The translations under genes and the position numbers were made by a program. Positions 17,816 to 27,174 of a stretch of 64,000 bases of DNA are shown piece by piece. The notes beneath the pieces were generated by a model, which was given only the letters and a program-made list of their open reading frames with translations, was not told the DNA's origin and made no database searches. The DNA lies in assembly GCF_000327065.1 (NCBI RefSeq), contig NC_019936.1, positions 2,311,001 to 2,375,000 on the forward strand, given 5' to 3'. Each line of letters starts with the position of its first letter. Positions within the stretch are counted from its first letter, which is position 1. Origin of the DNA: Stutzerimonas stutzeri RCH2 (lineage in GTDB: Bacteria; Pseudomonadota; Gammaproteobacteria; Pseudomonadales; Pseudomonadaceae).

Positions 17816-19366
17816 TCAGATTAGATGACGAACCTCGCGGCGCTCTCCGAGCAGCTGCTGGTAAAGCGCGTCATAGGGCTCGATGGCATGGCGCCAGAAA
17901 AATCCGGCCGCCATTGCACGGCAGCGCATGGCACTGAGCAGTTGCGGATGCTGATGAATCGACAGGGCCCGCTGCACCGCCTGGCGGTAGCTGGCGACAT
18001 CGGGCTCGTTGAAGAGGAAGCCGGTGACGCCATCCTCGATGGAGTCGGCCAGACCACCCGTGCGCCGCGCGATGGGAAGGGAGGCATAACGCTGGGCGTA
18101 CATCTGGCTAAGACCGCACGGCTCGTAGCGCGACGGCATCAGCAGGAAGTCGCTGCCGGCGAACAGGCGCCGAGCATCGGTTTCGTTGAAGCCGATGTGG
18201 GCTGCAACTCGACCGGGATACTGAGCCGCGAGCTGCCGGACCTCGTCTTCGATGTGATGATCGCCCTGACCCAGAATTGCCAGCTGGCCACCGCCTTCGA
18301 CGATGGCATGCGCGACGTCGAGGGTCAGGTCGACACCCTTTTGATGGACCAGGCGCGAGACCACCGCGAACAGCGGCGCACCACATTGCTCGAGCCCAAA
18401 CGAGTTGCGGATATAGGCAGCATTGGCTTCTTTGCCAGCCCAGTTTCGCGCACTGAAACCGCTCACCAGATAGGGGTCGCTTTCCGGTGCCCAGCTTTCG
18501 TCGATGCCGTTGAGAAGCCCGCTGAGCAGGCCCTGGCGGGCTTTCATGCTGAGAAAGCCTTCCATGCCACAGCCGAACTCGGGCGTGGTGATTTCCTCGG
18601 CGTAGGTGGCGCTGACCGTGGTCACACGGTTGGCGTAGGCGATACCGGCCTTGAGCAGCGACAGCTTGCCGTAGAACTCCATGCGCTCGGGGTCGCAGGC
18701 CTCCGCTGGGATACCCAGCAACCGCCGTTGCGACATGTCGATATTGCCCTGATAGGCAAGGTTGTGAATGGTGAACACGCTTGGCGTATTCAGGCCGCGC
18801 CAGCGCATGTAGGCGGGCGTCAGGCCAGCTGGCCAGTCGTGTGCGTGTACGAGTTCCGGCGCCCAGCGGATGCAGGCCGTGCCAGCAGCGATCTCTGCAG
18901 CAGCCAGGCCGAGGCGGGCGAAGCGCACCGGGTTGTCCGGCCAGTCATTACCGTGGACATCGCCGTAGGGCGAACCTTCGCGTTCGTAGAGTTCGGGGCA
19001 AATCAGCACATAGATGATCAGGCCATCCGGCATGTCCATCCGGCCGATGCGGCAGCCTGGGATTTCGGCATAGCTGCTCAGCGAGCCGACGATGCGAATG
19101 GCGTGGCCACTGTTGATGACCTGCGAAAAACCGGGGATCAACACGCGCACGTCATGGCGTGCACCCAGCGCGCGGGGCAGAGCGGCGGACACGTCAGCGA
19201 GTCCACCGGTCTTGACCAGGTCGGTCAGCTCGGAAGTCACGAAAAGGATCTTGCGTTTGTCATCGTGGCTACTGCGAATCTGCAGGGCAGGGCGAGTAAC
19301 CAGGGGTGGAGCAGGTTGGGCCTTCGGTGTTCCGGCAGGCCTAGCGTTCACAGCGGCAATACTCAT
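17816..19366 (-). CDS. glgA: Glycogen synthase GlgA
   Basis: A 516-aa GT5 glucosyltransferase. I chose ATG at 19366 because GGGGAG lies six bases upstream; an in-frame GTG one codon earlier is too close to that site. Marks: KTGGLADVSAALPRAL (nucleotide-sugar site, residues about 52-67), VHAHDWPAGL, VSRLVHQKGVDL and SRYEPCGLSQMYAQRYASLP (C-terminal donor-binding loop). A roughly 38-residue N-terminal extension rich in Ala/Pro precedes the catalytic domain. It elongates alpha-1,4-glucan in the cytoplasm. It is the first gene of the glgA-treZ-malQ-treY operon. Confidence 0.95.
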   Translation of the reverse strand: MSIAAVNARPAGTPKAQPAPPLVTRPALQIRSSHDDKRKILFVTSELTDLVKTGGLADVSAALPRALGARHDVRVLIPGFSQVINSGHAIRIVGSLSSYAEIPGCRIGRMDMPDGLIIYVLICPELYEREGSPYGDVHGNDWPDNPVRFARLGLAAAEIAAGTACIRWAPELVHAHDWPAGLTPAYMRWRGLNTPSVFTIHNLAYQGNIDMSQRRLLGIPAEACDPERMEFYGKLSLLKAGIAYANRVTTVSATYAEEITTPEFGCGMEGFLSMKARQGLLSGLLNGIDESWAPESDPYLVSGFSARNWAGKEANAAYIRNSFGLEQCGAPLFAVVSRLVHQKGVDLTLDVAHAIVEGGGQLAILGQGDHHIEDEVRQLAAQYPGRVAAHIGFNETDARRLFAGSDFLLMPSRYEPCGLSQMYAQRYASLPIARRTGGLADSIEDGVTGFLFNEPDVASYRQAVQRALSIHQHPQLLSAMRCRAMAAGFFWRHAIEPYDALYQQLLGERREVRHLI

Positions 19367-19665
19367 CACGATCTCCCCAAAGCCCCGGGCTTCCAGATGC
19401 CGGCGCCAGCTACGAGCATATTTCTCCTATGCAACGATCTGATGACCGCCACATACCATGAACACGACCAGGCTAAATCTCGTTTTCGGAGCTGCCGCGA
19501 AGGCAGGCAGAGCTGCACTGGCCCTGCCAAAATCCAGACCCGGCGTCGCGGTAGAAGTTCTCAAAATCCGATCAACAACCGCGGCCGGAACTCGCAACCA
19601 GCCAACTTGCTCCGAATACACAGAGTCGTGAAGGCGATGACCCTGAAACTGCTGGAGCAAAAAAC

Positions 19666-20172
19666 ATGCAAGAGATCGAGCAAGTCGTGGCTTTTTTGCA
19701 GCGCGCGGAATTGACGCTGACCACCGCCGAGTCCTGTACCTGCGGTTTGATGGCTTCGCTGATGGGCGATATACCGGGCTGCGGCAAGGTGCTGGACAGC
19801 GGCTTCGTGGTCTATTCACCCAAGGCAAAGAACCGCCTGCTCAACGTCGACTTCGAAACCATCGAGCGATTCGGCCTCACCAGCGAGGAGGTGGCGCGCG
19901 AGATGGCGATTGGTGCGCTGAACGCCAGTGTCGCCACTCTGGCCATTGCCAATACCGGTGTTGCTGATGATGACCAGGAGGATGAGGGCGGCACCCAGTG
20001 CTACGCCTATGCACTGATGCGGGGCGAGCAACAGGTGGTGGTGAGCGAAACGGTGCAGTTCGAGGGTGATCGCGTGGAGATTCGCAAGCAGGCTGCGCGG
20101 TACGGTCTCACCCAGCTGCCGGTAAAGTACGAGCAATTATTGAAGAAGCTGGAAGAGCGCGCCGGCGAATAA
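19666..20172 (+). CDS. CinA C-terminal domain protein (PncC-type amidohydrolase family)
   Basis: 168 aa, matching only the C-terminal CinA domain. TTAESCTCGLMASLMGDIPG near residues 19-38 is the family signature, and IANTGVADDD corresponds to the usual IAGPGG region but is altered. PncC proteins deamidate nicotinamide mononucleotide. Because the second motif is divergent, activity is uncertain and this may be a non-canonical paralogue. The gene is convergent with the MscS gene, stop to stop with no gap. The 296 bp upstream hold the divergent promoters of this gene and glgA. Confidence 0.8.
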   Translation: MQEIEQVVAFLQRAELTLTTAESCTCGLMASLMGDIPGCGKVLDSGFVVYSPKAKNRLLNVDFETIERFGLTSEEVAREMAIGALNASVATLAIANTGVADDDQEDEGGTQCYAYALMRGEQQVVVSETVQFEGDRVEIRKQAARYGLTQLPVKYEQLLKKLEERAGE

Positions 20173-21252
20173 TCACACCGGCGGCTGGCGCTCCGGTTCC
20201 ACATGCTCGGGCTGCGAAGTATCGACACGCTGCTTGTGGCCGACACTGAGATCCGCCCGAACCTGCGGCAGCGAATGCGGATACTGGCGCTGGATGAAGC
20301 CCAGCAGGTTCTCGCGGATATGACAGCGCAGGTCCCAGTTGCGCGACGAGTCCGGTGAACTCACTAGCGCACGCAACTGAATGGATTTTTCGCTGGTGTC
20401 GGTCACCTGCAGTACGCAAACCCGGCCATCCCATAGTTCGGGGACTTCCTTGCACAGCCGGCGCAGCTCTTCGCGCAGCGGCTCCAGTGGAAGCGAGTAA
20501 TCGGCCCAGAGAAATACCGTCCCGATAAGGCTGGAGCCGCGGCGGGTCCAGTTCTGGAAAGGCTTCTCGATGAAGTACTGCAGCGGCACGACCAGGCGAC
20601 GGTCATCCCAGATGCGCACGACGACGTAGGTACCGGTAATTTCCTCGATTCGGCCCCACTCGTTTTCGACGATGACCACGTCATCCAGGCGAATCGGCTG
20701 AGTCATGGCGATCTGCACGCCGGCGATCAGGTTGGCCAGCACCGGCCTCGCGGCGAAGCCCACGGCAAGACCGGCAAGGCCTGCCGAGGCCAGGAGGCTG
20801 GCACCGAACTGGCGGGCGCCGGGAAAGGTCATCAGCATCGCCGCCGCACCCACCAGCAGCACGAAAAACGCCAGCGTGCGGAGCAACACCCGCGATTGTG
20901 TCTGGATCTGCCGAGCACGCAGGTTGTCGACCACATCCACCGGGTTGCGCAGCAGAATGAACTGCTGCAGCCCGCGCAGCAGACGCATCACCAGCCAGGT
21001 GAGGGTCGCGATGATCAGCAGGGTGGTGATATGGCGTGCGCCATCGATCAGTAACAGGTCATCGGACGCCGACGTCCATACGCCCTGAAGCCCTATCAGC
21101 GGCAATAGAAGCCGAATCGGTTTCTCCAGTTGCTCGGACAACTCGCGAGTAAACAGAAACGCCCGGGCCAGACGCAGCATCAGGGCCGTCAGCAAACGGC
21201 CGAACAGACTCAGTACCAGCACCACGAACAGCGCGGCCGCCAGCGTGCGCAA
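20173..21252 (-). CDS. MscS-family mechanosensitive ion channel
   Basis: At least 359 aa. N-terminal transmembrane helices are followed by the MscS core: SLLASAGLAGLAVGFAARP (pore-lining helix, Ala/Gly pattern, about residues 152-170), then NLIAGVQIAMTQPIRLDDVV and the beta domain GRIEEITGTYVVVRIWD. It would protect against hypo-osmotic shock. The shortest in-frame start is a TTG at 21252. The frame continues upstream with plausible membrane-protein sequence (FLLQWDQYISQPAL), and a GGAG at 21314-21317 sits seven bases before an ATC at 21304-21306, so the true start may be further out and non-standard. Confidence 0.85.
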   Translation of the reverse strand: MRTLAAALFVVLVLSLFGRLLTALMLRLARAFLFTRELSEQLEKPIRLLLPLIGLQGVWTSASDDLLLIDGARHITTLLIIATLTWLVMRLLRGLQQFILLRNPVDVVDNLRARQIQTQSRVLLRTLAFFVLLVGAAAMLMTFPGARQFGASLLASAGLAGLAVGFAARPVLANLIAGVQIAMTQPIRLDDVVIVENEWGRIEEITGTYVVVRIWDDRRLVVPLQYFIEKPFQNWTRRGSSLIGTVFLWADYSLPLEPLREELRRLCKEVPELWDGRVCVLQVTDTSEKSIQLRALVSSPDSSRNWDLRCHIRENLLGFIQRQYPHSLPQVRADLSVGHKQRVDTSQPEHVEPERQPPV

Positions 21253-21488
21253 CGCCGGCTGGCTGATGTATTGGTCCCATTGCAGAAGGAAGGCAGGAAG
21301 TTCGATAGCGCAGCTCCGGTCGGCGTTCGTCAGGGCCAGTGACAGACCGCATCGGGCAAAAGTTCAGCACGCGCCGCGTGCCTGCCACGCCGGTCGGGTG
21401 GTTGGAACTCTTGCCGGCAGGTTCTTTCACAAAATCAAGCGGGCCGATCCTCTAGCCCTGTTTTTTTAGACCTGACCGGAGATATCCA

Positions 21489-22019
21489 ATGCAAAGTGCA
21501 CAGACCGGCACCGATGTCCGTATCGAACGCCTTATCGAGTGGCTGCGCGACGCGCATGCCATGGAAGCACAGGCCGAAACCATGCTGAACAAGCAGGCCA
21601 GTCGCATCGAGCACTACCCGCAGCTGAAGGCACGCATCGAGCAACACATCACCGAAACGCAGAACCAGGCCAGGTTGATCGAAAGCTGTCTGCAGCGTTA
21701 CGACAAATCCTATTCGGGCCTCAAGGACCTGGGCGGCAAAATGATGGCGATGGGGCAGGCCATGGGCGGCATGATGGTCAATGACGAGATCGTCAAAGGC
21801 GCGCAGATGGGCTACGTATTCGAGAACCTCGAAATCGCCTCCTACAAGATCCTCATCGCCGCGGCCGAGGCGGTGGGCGATATGCAGACCAAGGAAGTAT
21901 GCGAGCGCATTCTTGTGGAAGAGGTGGCGATGGCCGATTGGCTGCGTGATCACCTCGCCGAGCTGACCCAGGCCTACCTGACCCGTGCAGCTGAGCCTAA
22001 CGTCGAAGCCAAGCGCTGA
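21489..22019 (+). CDS. Ferritin-like DUF892 (YciF-type) protein
   Basis: A 176-aa all-helical protein. The pattern RLIEWLRDAHAMEAQAETML, then E..I..H...T..Q, and later ENLEIASYKILIAAAE and RILVEEVAMADWL gives the Glu/His spacing of a ferritin-like four-helix bundle of the YciF/DUF892 family. These are stress-induced, possibly metal-binding proteins without a firm biochemical role. RBS: GGAG eight bases before ATG. Confidence 0.85.
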   Translation: MQSAQTGTDVRIERLIEWLRDAHAMEAQAETMLNKQASRIEHYPQLKARIEQHITETQNQARLIESCLQRYDKSYSGLKDLGGKMMAMGQAMGGMMVNDEIVKGAQMGYVFENLEIASYKILIAAAEAVGDMQTKEVCERILVEEVAMADWLRDHLAELTQAYLTRAAEPNVEAKR

Positions 22020-22121
22020 TCACCTGATTGCAGGCCCGGTCGGCATTCGATCGGGCTTACCCGCCCCCTAGAAAGACCGGCACATGCATCGAGCACGGCA
22101 TGTGTGCGGTGGTAACCACCG

Positions 22122-22406
22122 ATGAGACCACGTCCTTTAGTCAAGACCCTGACCTTTGCCGTACTGCATTTCGCCACGGCGTTCATCGTCGTCTACGCGC
22201 TGACCGGAAGTATCGTGATAGGCGGCGCGGTTGCCCTGATCGAACCGCTATGCAACACGGTGGTGTTCTACCTGCACGAGCGTGCCTGGCAGCGCTTCGG
22301 GCGGCAGAAGCCTGTTCAGTCGCACAGTTACGGCCACGATGTGTTCCTCAAGTACATGGGCCGTGGCCAAACCGCGAGCAACCGTGTTGCCAGAACTCCG
22401 CGCTAA
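22122..22406 (+). CDS. DUF2061 small membrane protein
   Basis: 94 aa with two hydrophobic helices (LTFAVLHFATAFIVVYALTG and IVIGGAVALIEPLCNTVVFYL) joined by a short turn, then a basic tail with HERAWQRFGR. This matches DUF2061, a family of small inner-membrane proteins of unknown function. No strong Shine-Dalgarno is visible before the ATG. Confidence 0.75.
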   Translation: MRPRPLVKTLTFAVLHFATAFIVVYALTGSIVIGGAVALIEPLCNTVVFYLHERAWQRFGRQKPVQSHSYGHDVFLKYMGRGQTASNRVARTPR

Positions 22407-22417
22407 CCGCCGGCCAG

Positions 22418-22693
22418 TCACTCTGTGCGATCAGCCAGATCGGCCTCCGCGCGCAGGGTGCTGCGCGTGGCGCACATTTCGATTCGCAGTTCCTGAGCCA
22501 GACGCACGAGGTTCGCCGCATCTCGGCATTGGTCATACGAAATGCCGAGCACGGTCAGTTCTTCGTCTGGCGGTTCGTGGTAGAGGCGCACACTGAGTGA
22601 ACTGTCGGGCTCTGCACGGCACTCGCACTGAAAGGGCCGCAGATAGGTGTGCAGGATTGCTTCGATCTTGAACAGAGGAAGACGCGTATTCAT
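22418..22693 (-). CDS. DUF1652 protein
   Basis: A 91-aa soluble protein. EAILHTYLRPFQCECRAEPD followed by a central strand and ELTVLGISYDQCRD match DUF1652, a short family found mostly in Pseudomonas. GGAGG lies upstream of the ATG (complement of 22702-22706). Function unknown. Convergent with the DUF2061 gene. Confidence 0.75.
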   Translation of the reverse strand: MNTRLPLFKIEAILHTYLRPFQCECRAEPDSSLSVRLYHEPPDEELTVLGISYDQCRDAANLVRLAQELRIEMCATRSTLRAEADLADRTE

Positions 22694-22963
22694 AAATCCT
22701 CCCTAGATAGGAGGTGACTTGAGCGCAGCACTGCGTCAGCTGCGCACCCCTGGTTTCCCGACGTCTCTCAACCGTAGCAGCGACCGCCGAGATGTAAATG
22801 CGGCGATATGTCCACTCAGCGGATTAAGCCGAGCAAAGGCTCTACGAAGCGGCCTTTGCCCGATGCCGCTTATCGGAACGTCCGCTCGGGCTCAATCGCC
22901 GTTAGCTGAACTCATACCAGCTGCGGATGACCAAATTAAGTACTAGCCCAGCGGAGATTCGAG

Positions 22964-23260
22964 ATGAAAAGACTGATGCTCGCGGCAACCCTCAGCGCGC
23001 TGTTCGCGACTCCGACCATGGCCCAGTTTCCGGCCGGCACGCCGCGGGACGATACCGGTTCACGTCCTAGCCCGATGGGCAATCCCACGCCGCAGGAAGA
23101 GGTCGAAACCCGCAAGGATCATCAAGGCCGCACGGTGACCGAAGATGGTCGGCTCGTGGCGCCGCAGCCCGATAGCGAAGAGAAGTCGACAGACCCGGAC
23201 CGGCACTCGGCGCCAGGCGGCCCCAACGACACCTCGACTGACGCTGGCAAGCTGGAATAA
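22964..23260 (+). CDS. Small secreted hydrophilic protein
   Basis: 98 aa. It has a clear signal peptide (MKRLMLAATLSALFATPTMA, probable cut after residue 20), followed by a charged, Pro/Asp/Ser-rich, probably disordered mature part (SEEKSTDPDRHSAPGG). GGAG lies upstream of the ATG. I do not recognise the family. It starts 30 bp before ligD and may share its transcript. The 270 bp upstream (22694-22963) show no gene. Confidence 0.65.
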   Translation: MKRLMLAATLSALFATPTMAQFPAGTPRDDTGSRPSPMGNPTPQEEVETRKDHQGRTVTEDGRLVAPQPDSEEKSTDPDRHSAPGGPNDTSTDAGKLE

Positions 23261-23290
23261 GCCACCAGCGAAGTCCCGCGGAGGCCGGCC

Positions 23291-25855
23291 ATGGCGCTCG
23301 AAGACTACCAACGCATGCGCGACTTTGCCGCCACGCCGGAGCCCGCCGGCAAGGCACGGCCGAAGTCGCGCAAGACCCAGGCGTTGCAGTACTGCATCCA
23401 GAAGCACGACGCCACCCGCCTGCATTATGACTTTCGCCTGGAACTGGACGGTACGCTGAAGAGTTGGGCAATCCCCAAGGGGCCCAGCCTCGACCCGAGC
23501 GTGCGCCGGCTGGCCGTGCATGTAGAGGACCATCCGCTGGAATACGCCACGTTCGAGGGCAGCATCCCGGCGGGCCATTACGGTGCAGGTGATGTGATCG
23601 TCTGGGATCGTGGCGTGTGGATACCCGAGGGCGATCCGCGCGACGCGTATCGCAAGGGCAAGCTCAAGTTCGCACTTGAAGGCGAAAAGCTCGCCGGCAG
23701 CTGGAACCTGGTGCGCACGCAGATGGACGGCAAGAAGGAGCAGTGGTTCCTGATCAAGTCCCGCGACGAGGCAGCGCGCGACGAGAGCGACTACGACATT
23801 GTCGCCGCCGAGCCGGATAGCGTGCTCAGCGACCGTACGCTGGTGCCGCGCAAGCGTGGGGCGAAAGCACGGGTTGCTGAGTCACCGCCGAGTCCGGTCA
23901 AGGCGCCAGCCAAACAACGGGCGCCACGTAAGCAGAAGGAAAAGGTCGCGCTCGACGGGGCGCTCCCGGCCAAGTTGCCGGAGAGTTTCAAGCCGCAGCT
24001 GGCCACGCTGGTCGATTCGGTACCGGCGGGTGACTGGCGCTACGAAATCAAGTTTGACGGCTACCGAATGCTCGCGCGCATCGATGCCGGCGAGGTCAGA
24101 CTATTCACCCGCAACGGCCATGACTGGACGGCGAAGATGCCACAGCAGGCTGCCGCACTCGCCGGCCTGGGGCTTGAATCCGGCTGGCTGGATGGCGAAG
24201 TCGTGGTGCCGAACGAGGAGGGCACGCCGGATTTCCAGGCGTTGCAGAATGCGTTCGAAGCCGGACGCAGCGGCAACATTCTTTATTACCTCTTCGACAT
24301 CCCCTACCTGAACGGCATGGATCTACGCGACGTCCCGCTGGAACAACGCCGCGCCGCGCTGCGTGAAGTGCTGGAACGCAGCGACAGCGAGCTGCTGCGC
24401 TTTTCCGAGGATTTCACCGAACAGCCGGACAGCATTCTCGAAAGCGCCTGTCAGATGAAGCTCGAAGGCCTGATCGGCAAGCGCGCTGGCAGCACCTACA
24501 CCTCGAAACGCAGTAGCAGCTGGGTCAAGATCAAGTGCAGCAATCGGCAGGAATTCATCATCGTCGGCTACACCCAGCCCAAGGGCACCCGTACCGGCTT
24601 CGGCGCGCTACTGCTCGGGCTGCATGACGAGAAGGGCAAACTGCTTTACGCGGGGAAGGTTGGCACCGGTTTCAATCAGGCAACGCTGCAAGGCTTGCAC
24701 AAGCAGCTGAAGAAACTGGAAACCGATAAGAGTCCGCTGGACAAGGCTGCGCCTGCAGCCGATGTGCGCGGCGCGCAGTGGCTCAAGCCCGAGTTGATGT
24801 GCGAAGTCGCCTATGCCGAAATGACTCGGCAGGGGGTGGTCCGCCATTCGGTGTTCCATGGCTTGCGCAGCGACAAGCCGGCCGAGGCGATTACCCATGA
24901 ACGGGCCAAGCCGGTCGCCAGTCAGACGAAGGCGAGCGCAGCGCGCCAGCCCGACTCCATTGGCAGTGCGCGGATCAAGATATCCAATCCGGAGCGGGTC
25001 ATCGACCCCAGCAGCGGCATCAGCAAGATCGAGCTCGCCCGCTTCTATGCGCAGATCGCACCCTGGGCGTTGCCGCAATTGCAGAACCGGCCTCTGGCGC
25101 TGGTCCGCGCACCGGAAGGCATCACCGGCGAGCTGTTCTTCCAGAAGCACGCCGACAAGTTGGCCATCCCGCATATCACTCAGCTCGACCCGGCGCTCGA
25201 CCCAAAACATGGCGCGCTGCTGGTGATCGACAGCGTCGAGGCGCTGGTGGGCGCGGCACAGATGGGCACCATCGAACTGCACAGCTGGAACGCCGTGGCG
25301 CCCGACCTGGAGCACCCGGATCGCTTCGTGCTGGATCTCGATCCAGACCCGGCCTTGCCGTGGAAGCGCATGCTCGAGGCAACCCAACTGACTCAGACGC
25401 TGCTGGACGAGATCGGGCTCGCGTCGTTTCTCAAGACCAGCGGCGGCAAGGGCTTGCATATCGTCGTACCGCTGGACAGCGTGCATGACTGGACGGAGGT
25501 TAAAAGCTTCAGCCAGGCCATTGCCAGATATCTGGCGAAACTTCTGCCGTCGCACTTCTCAGCAGTCAGCGGCCCGAAGAACCGCGTCGGACGCATCTTC
25601 ATCGACTATCTGCGCAACAGCCGCGGCGCCAGCACCGTAGCGCCGTATTCGGTACGCGCCCGCGAAGGCCTGCCGGTTTCCGTGCCCATTCACCGCGAAG
25701 AGCTGGCAGACCTCAAGGGCGCCAACCTGTGGACGGTGCGCAACCTGCTCGAGCGCCTACAGGAACTGGGTGACGACGACCCATGGGCGAACATCGGCAC
25801 AACCCGTCAGCGCCTGACCAAGCAGATGCGCGAGCGTCTTGGCGTGAAGGATTAA
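23291..25855 (+). CDS. ligD: ATP-dependent DNA ligase LigD (NHEJ)
   Basis: An 854-aa three-domain LigD in the Pseudomonas order. Residues about 1-185 are the 3'-phosphoesterase (HDATRLHYDFRLELDG, GHYGAGDVIVWDRG). About 215-530 are the ligase, with the nucleotidyl lysine in YEIKFDGYRM and a later SSSWVKIKC (motif V). About 555-850 are the primase/polymerase with FVLDLDPDPALPW (metal-binding DxD) and LKTSGGKGLHIVVPL. It processes and seals double-strand breaks together with Ku. No ku gene is visible in the window. GGAGG precedes the ATG. Confidence 0.95.
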   Translation: MALEDYQRMRDFAATPEPAGKARPKSRKTQALQYCIQKHDATRLHYDFRLELDGTLKSWAIPKGPSLDPSVRRLAVHVEDHPLEYATFEGSIPAGHYGAGDVIVWDRGVWIPEGDPRDAYRKGKLKFALEGEKLAGSWNLVRTQMDGKKEQWFLIKSRDEAARDESDYDIVAAEPDSVLSDRTLVPRKRGAKARVAESPPSPVKAPAKQRAPRKQKEKVALDGALPAKLPESFKPQLATLVDSVPAGDWRYEIKFDGYRMLARIDAGEVRLFTRNGHDWTAKMPQQAAALAGLGLESGWLDGEVVVPNEEGTPDFQALQNAFEAGRSGNILYYLFDIPYLNGMDLRDVPLEQRRAALREVLERSDSELLRFSEDFTEQPDSILESACQMKLEGLIGKRAGSTYTSKRSSSWVKIKCSNRQEFIIVGYTQPKGTRTGFGALLLGLHDEKGKLLYAGKVGTGFNQATLQGLHKQLKKLETDKSPLDKAAPAADVRGAQWLKPELMCEVAYAEMTRQGVVRHSVFHGLRSDKPAEAITHERAKPVASQTKASAARQPDSIGSARIKISNPERVIDPSSGISKIELARFYAQIAPWALPQLQNRPLALVRAPEGITGELFFQKHADKLAIPHITQLDPALDPKHGALLVIDSVEALVGAAQMGTIELHSWNAVAPDLEHPDRFVLDLDPDPALPWKRMLEATQLTQTLLDEIGLASFLKTSGGKGLHIVVPLDSVHDWTEVKSFSQAIARYLAKLLPSHFSAVSGPKNRVGRIFIDYLRNSRGASTVAPYSVRAREGLPVSVPIHREELADLKGANLWTVRNLLERLQELGDDDPWANIGTTRQRLTKQMRERLGVKD

Positions 25856-26018
25856 GCCGCCATCCGTCTGAACGCGGCCTTGGCTACACCGAAAAGGCGA
25901 TACCCGCTTGGGCGCGCCAGGCAAACAATCGGCCTGTCAGGAGAGGCGAAGGCAAGGGATGCGCCAGAGAAGGCCAGCATGACGTCGGCCAACAACAATA
26001 ATTCAAAGGAGTGTCCGT

Positions 26019-27083
26019 ATGTTCGCGCATCAACCGCTGATCGCCGCCATCCTGCTCGGCTCGTTGCCGGGCCTGGCCCTGGCTCAGGCCGTCACCAGCC
26101 AGGCCATTACTACCCAGAACGGGAGCGACAACGAGGCCATCCTCGAGCAGAGAGGTGGGTGGAATTTGTCGAACCAGCTGCAGCAAGGGGAGGGCCACTT
26201 TTCACGAGTCGAGCAGGATGGCGACAGAAACTCCGCGCAGACTTCCCAGCTGAGTCTGGATAATCACGTGGAGGTGCTCCAGAGCGGATCAGCCAACCAG
26301 GTGACCGTCGTGCAGGTCAGCGACTCCTTCTATGGGCACTCGGCATCGATCGTTCAGCTCGGAGCCGCGAATGTCGCAGAACTCGAGCAGGCAGAGGGCA
26401 ATGGATCGCAGGCCACGATCCACCAGCAGGGCTCGGGCAATACCCATCGCGTAGAGCAGCTGTACTACGCCAGTCGAGTGGATAGTCGCTCGTCCGGTAC
26501 CGACAACCTGACCGAAATTACCCAGAACGGTGCTGCCTCCGCCACTACCCAGCAGTTCGGCAGCAACAACCGGATCACCATCGAGCAGAACGTCTATCCC
26601 TACGGCGGCGGGATCAACGTTTACCAGGATGGCACTTCGAATGAAGCGAGGGTCAGTCAGTACGGAGGGCGTTATGACACCGGGGACGTCGCGCTGAGGC
26701 AGGTCGGCAGCGCCAACGATGCGCAAGTGGTGCAATGGGGTGGGTTCAGCAACCTCACCTTTACTCAGGATGGCGTTGGCAACGAGCTGACGGCCAGGCA
26801 GTCGACACGCAGCGGGACGATTCGGGGCAGTTCGGTTGGCAACGACAACCGCGTCAACATCGACCAGAGTTTCGACGGCCCGGTGCTGGACATTACCCAG
26901 AACGGCTGGGCTAACGAGATCGACGCGGTGCAGCACGTGGGCTATGGCACAGCGTCGATCAGCCAGATCGGCGATCGCAACATTGCCGTGCTGAATCAGG
27001 TGCCGGGATACCCGCTGGAGTCGACGAGCGCCGCGATTATCCAGAACGGCGTCGGCAACAGCGCGTCGATCACCCAACGCTAA
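26019..27083 (+). CDS. Curlin-repeat secreted protein (CsgA/CsgB-like)
   Basis: 354 aa with a signal peptide (residues 1-24, ending LALAQA) and AAGGAG upstream. The mature part is built of repeats with the curlin pattern S-x5-Q-x-G-x2-N-x-A-x3-Q, for example QSGSANQVTVVQ, QLGAANVAELEQ, QNGWANEIDAVQ and QNGVGNSASITQ, about a dozen or more in all. Such repeats stack as beta-strands of functional amyloid. It is much longer than CsgA or CsgB (about 150 aa). No csgC/D/E/F/G homologue lies nearby, so export by a CsgG elsewhere must be assumed. It could be an amyloid subunit or a surface adhesin. Confidence 0.8.
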   Translation: MFAHQPLIAAILLGSLPGLALAQAVTSQAITTQNGSDNEAILEQRGGWNLSNQLQQGEGHFSRVEQDGDRNSAQTSQLSLDNHVEVLQSGSANQVTVVQVSDSFYGHSASIVQLGAANVAELEQAEGNGSQATIHQQGSGNTHRVEQLYYASRVDSRSSGTDNLTEITQNGAASATTQQFGSNNRITIEQNVYPYGGGINVYQDGTSNEARVSQYGGRYDTGDVALRQVGSANDAQVVQWGGFSNLTFTQDGVGNELTARQSTRSGTIRGSSVGNDNRVNIDQSFDGPVLDITQNGWANEIDAVQHVGYGTASISQIGDRNIAVLNQVPGYPLESTSAAIIQNGVGNSASITQR

Positions 27084-27174
27084 GCCGTACCGACGAGGAC
27101 GCGCGCCACGGTCTGGGCCGTTGACGTTGCCAGAGTGCATGCCATGCAGTGGTCGCCGGCCATGCATGCTTTCA

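Noticed and set aside
17825..19714. 629-codon plus-strand open frame opposite glgA
   Set aside because: Antisense shadow of glycogen synthase.
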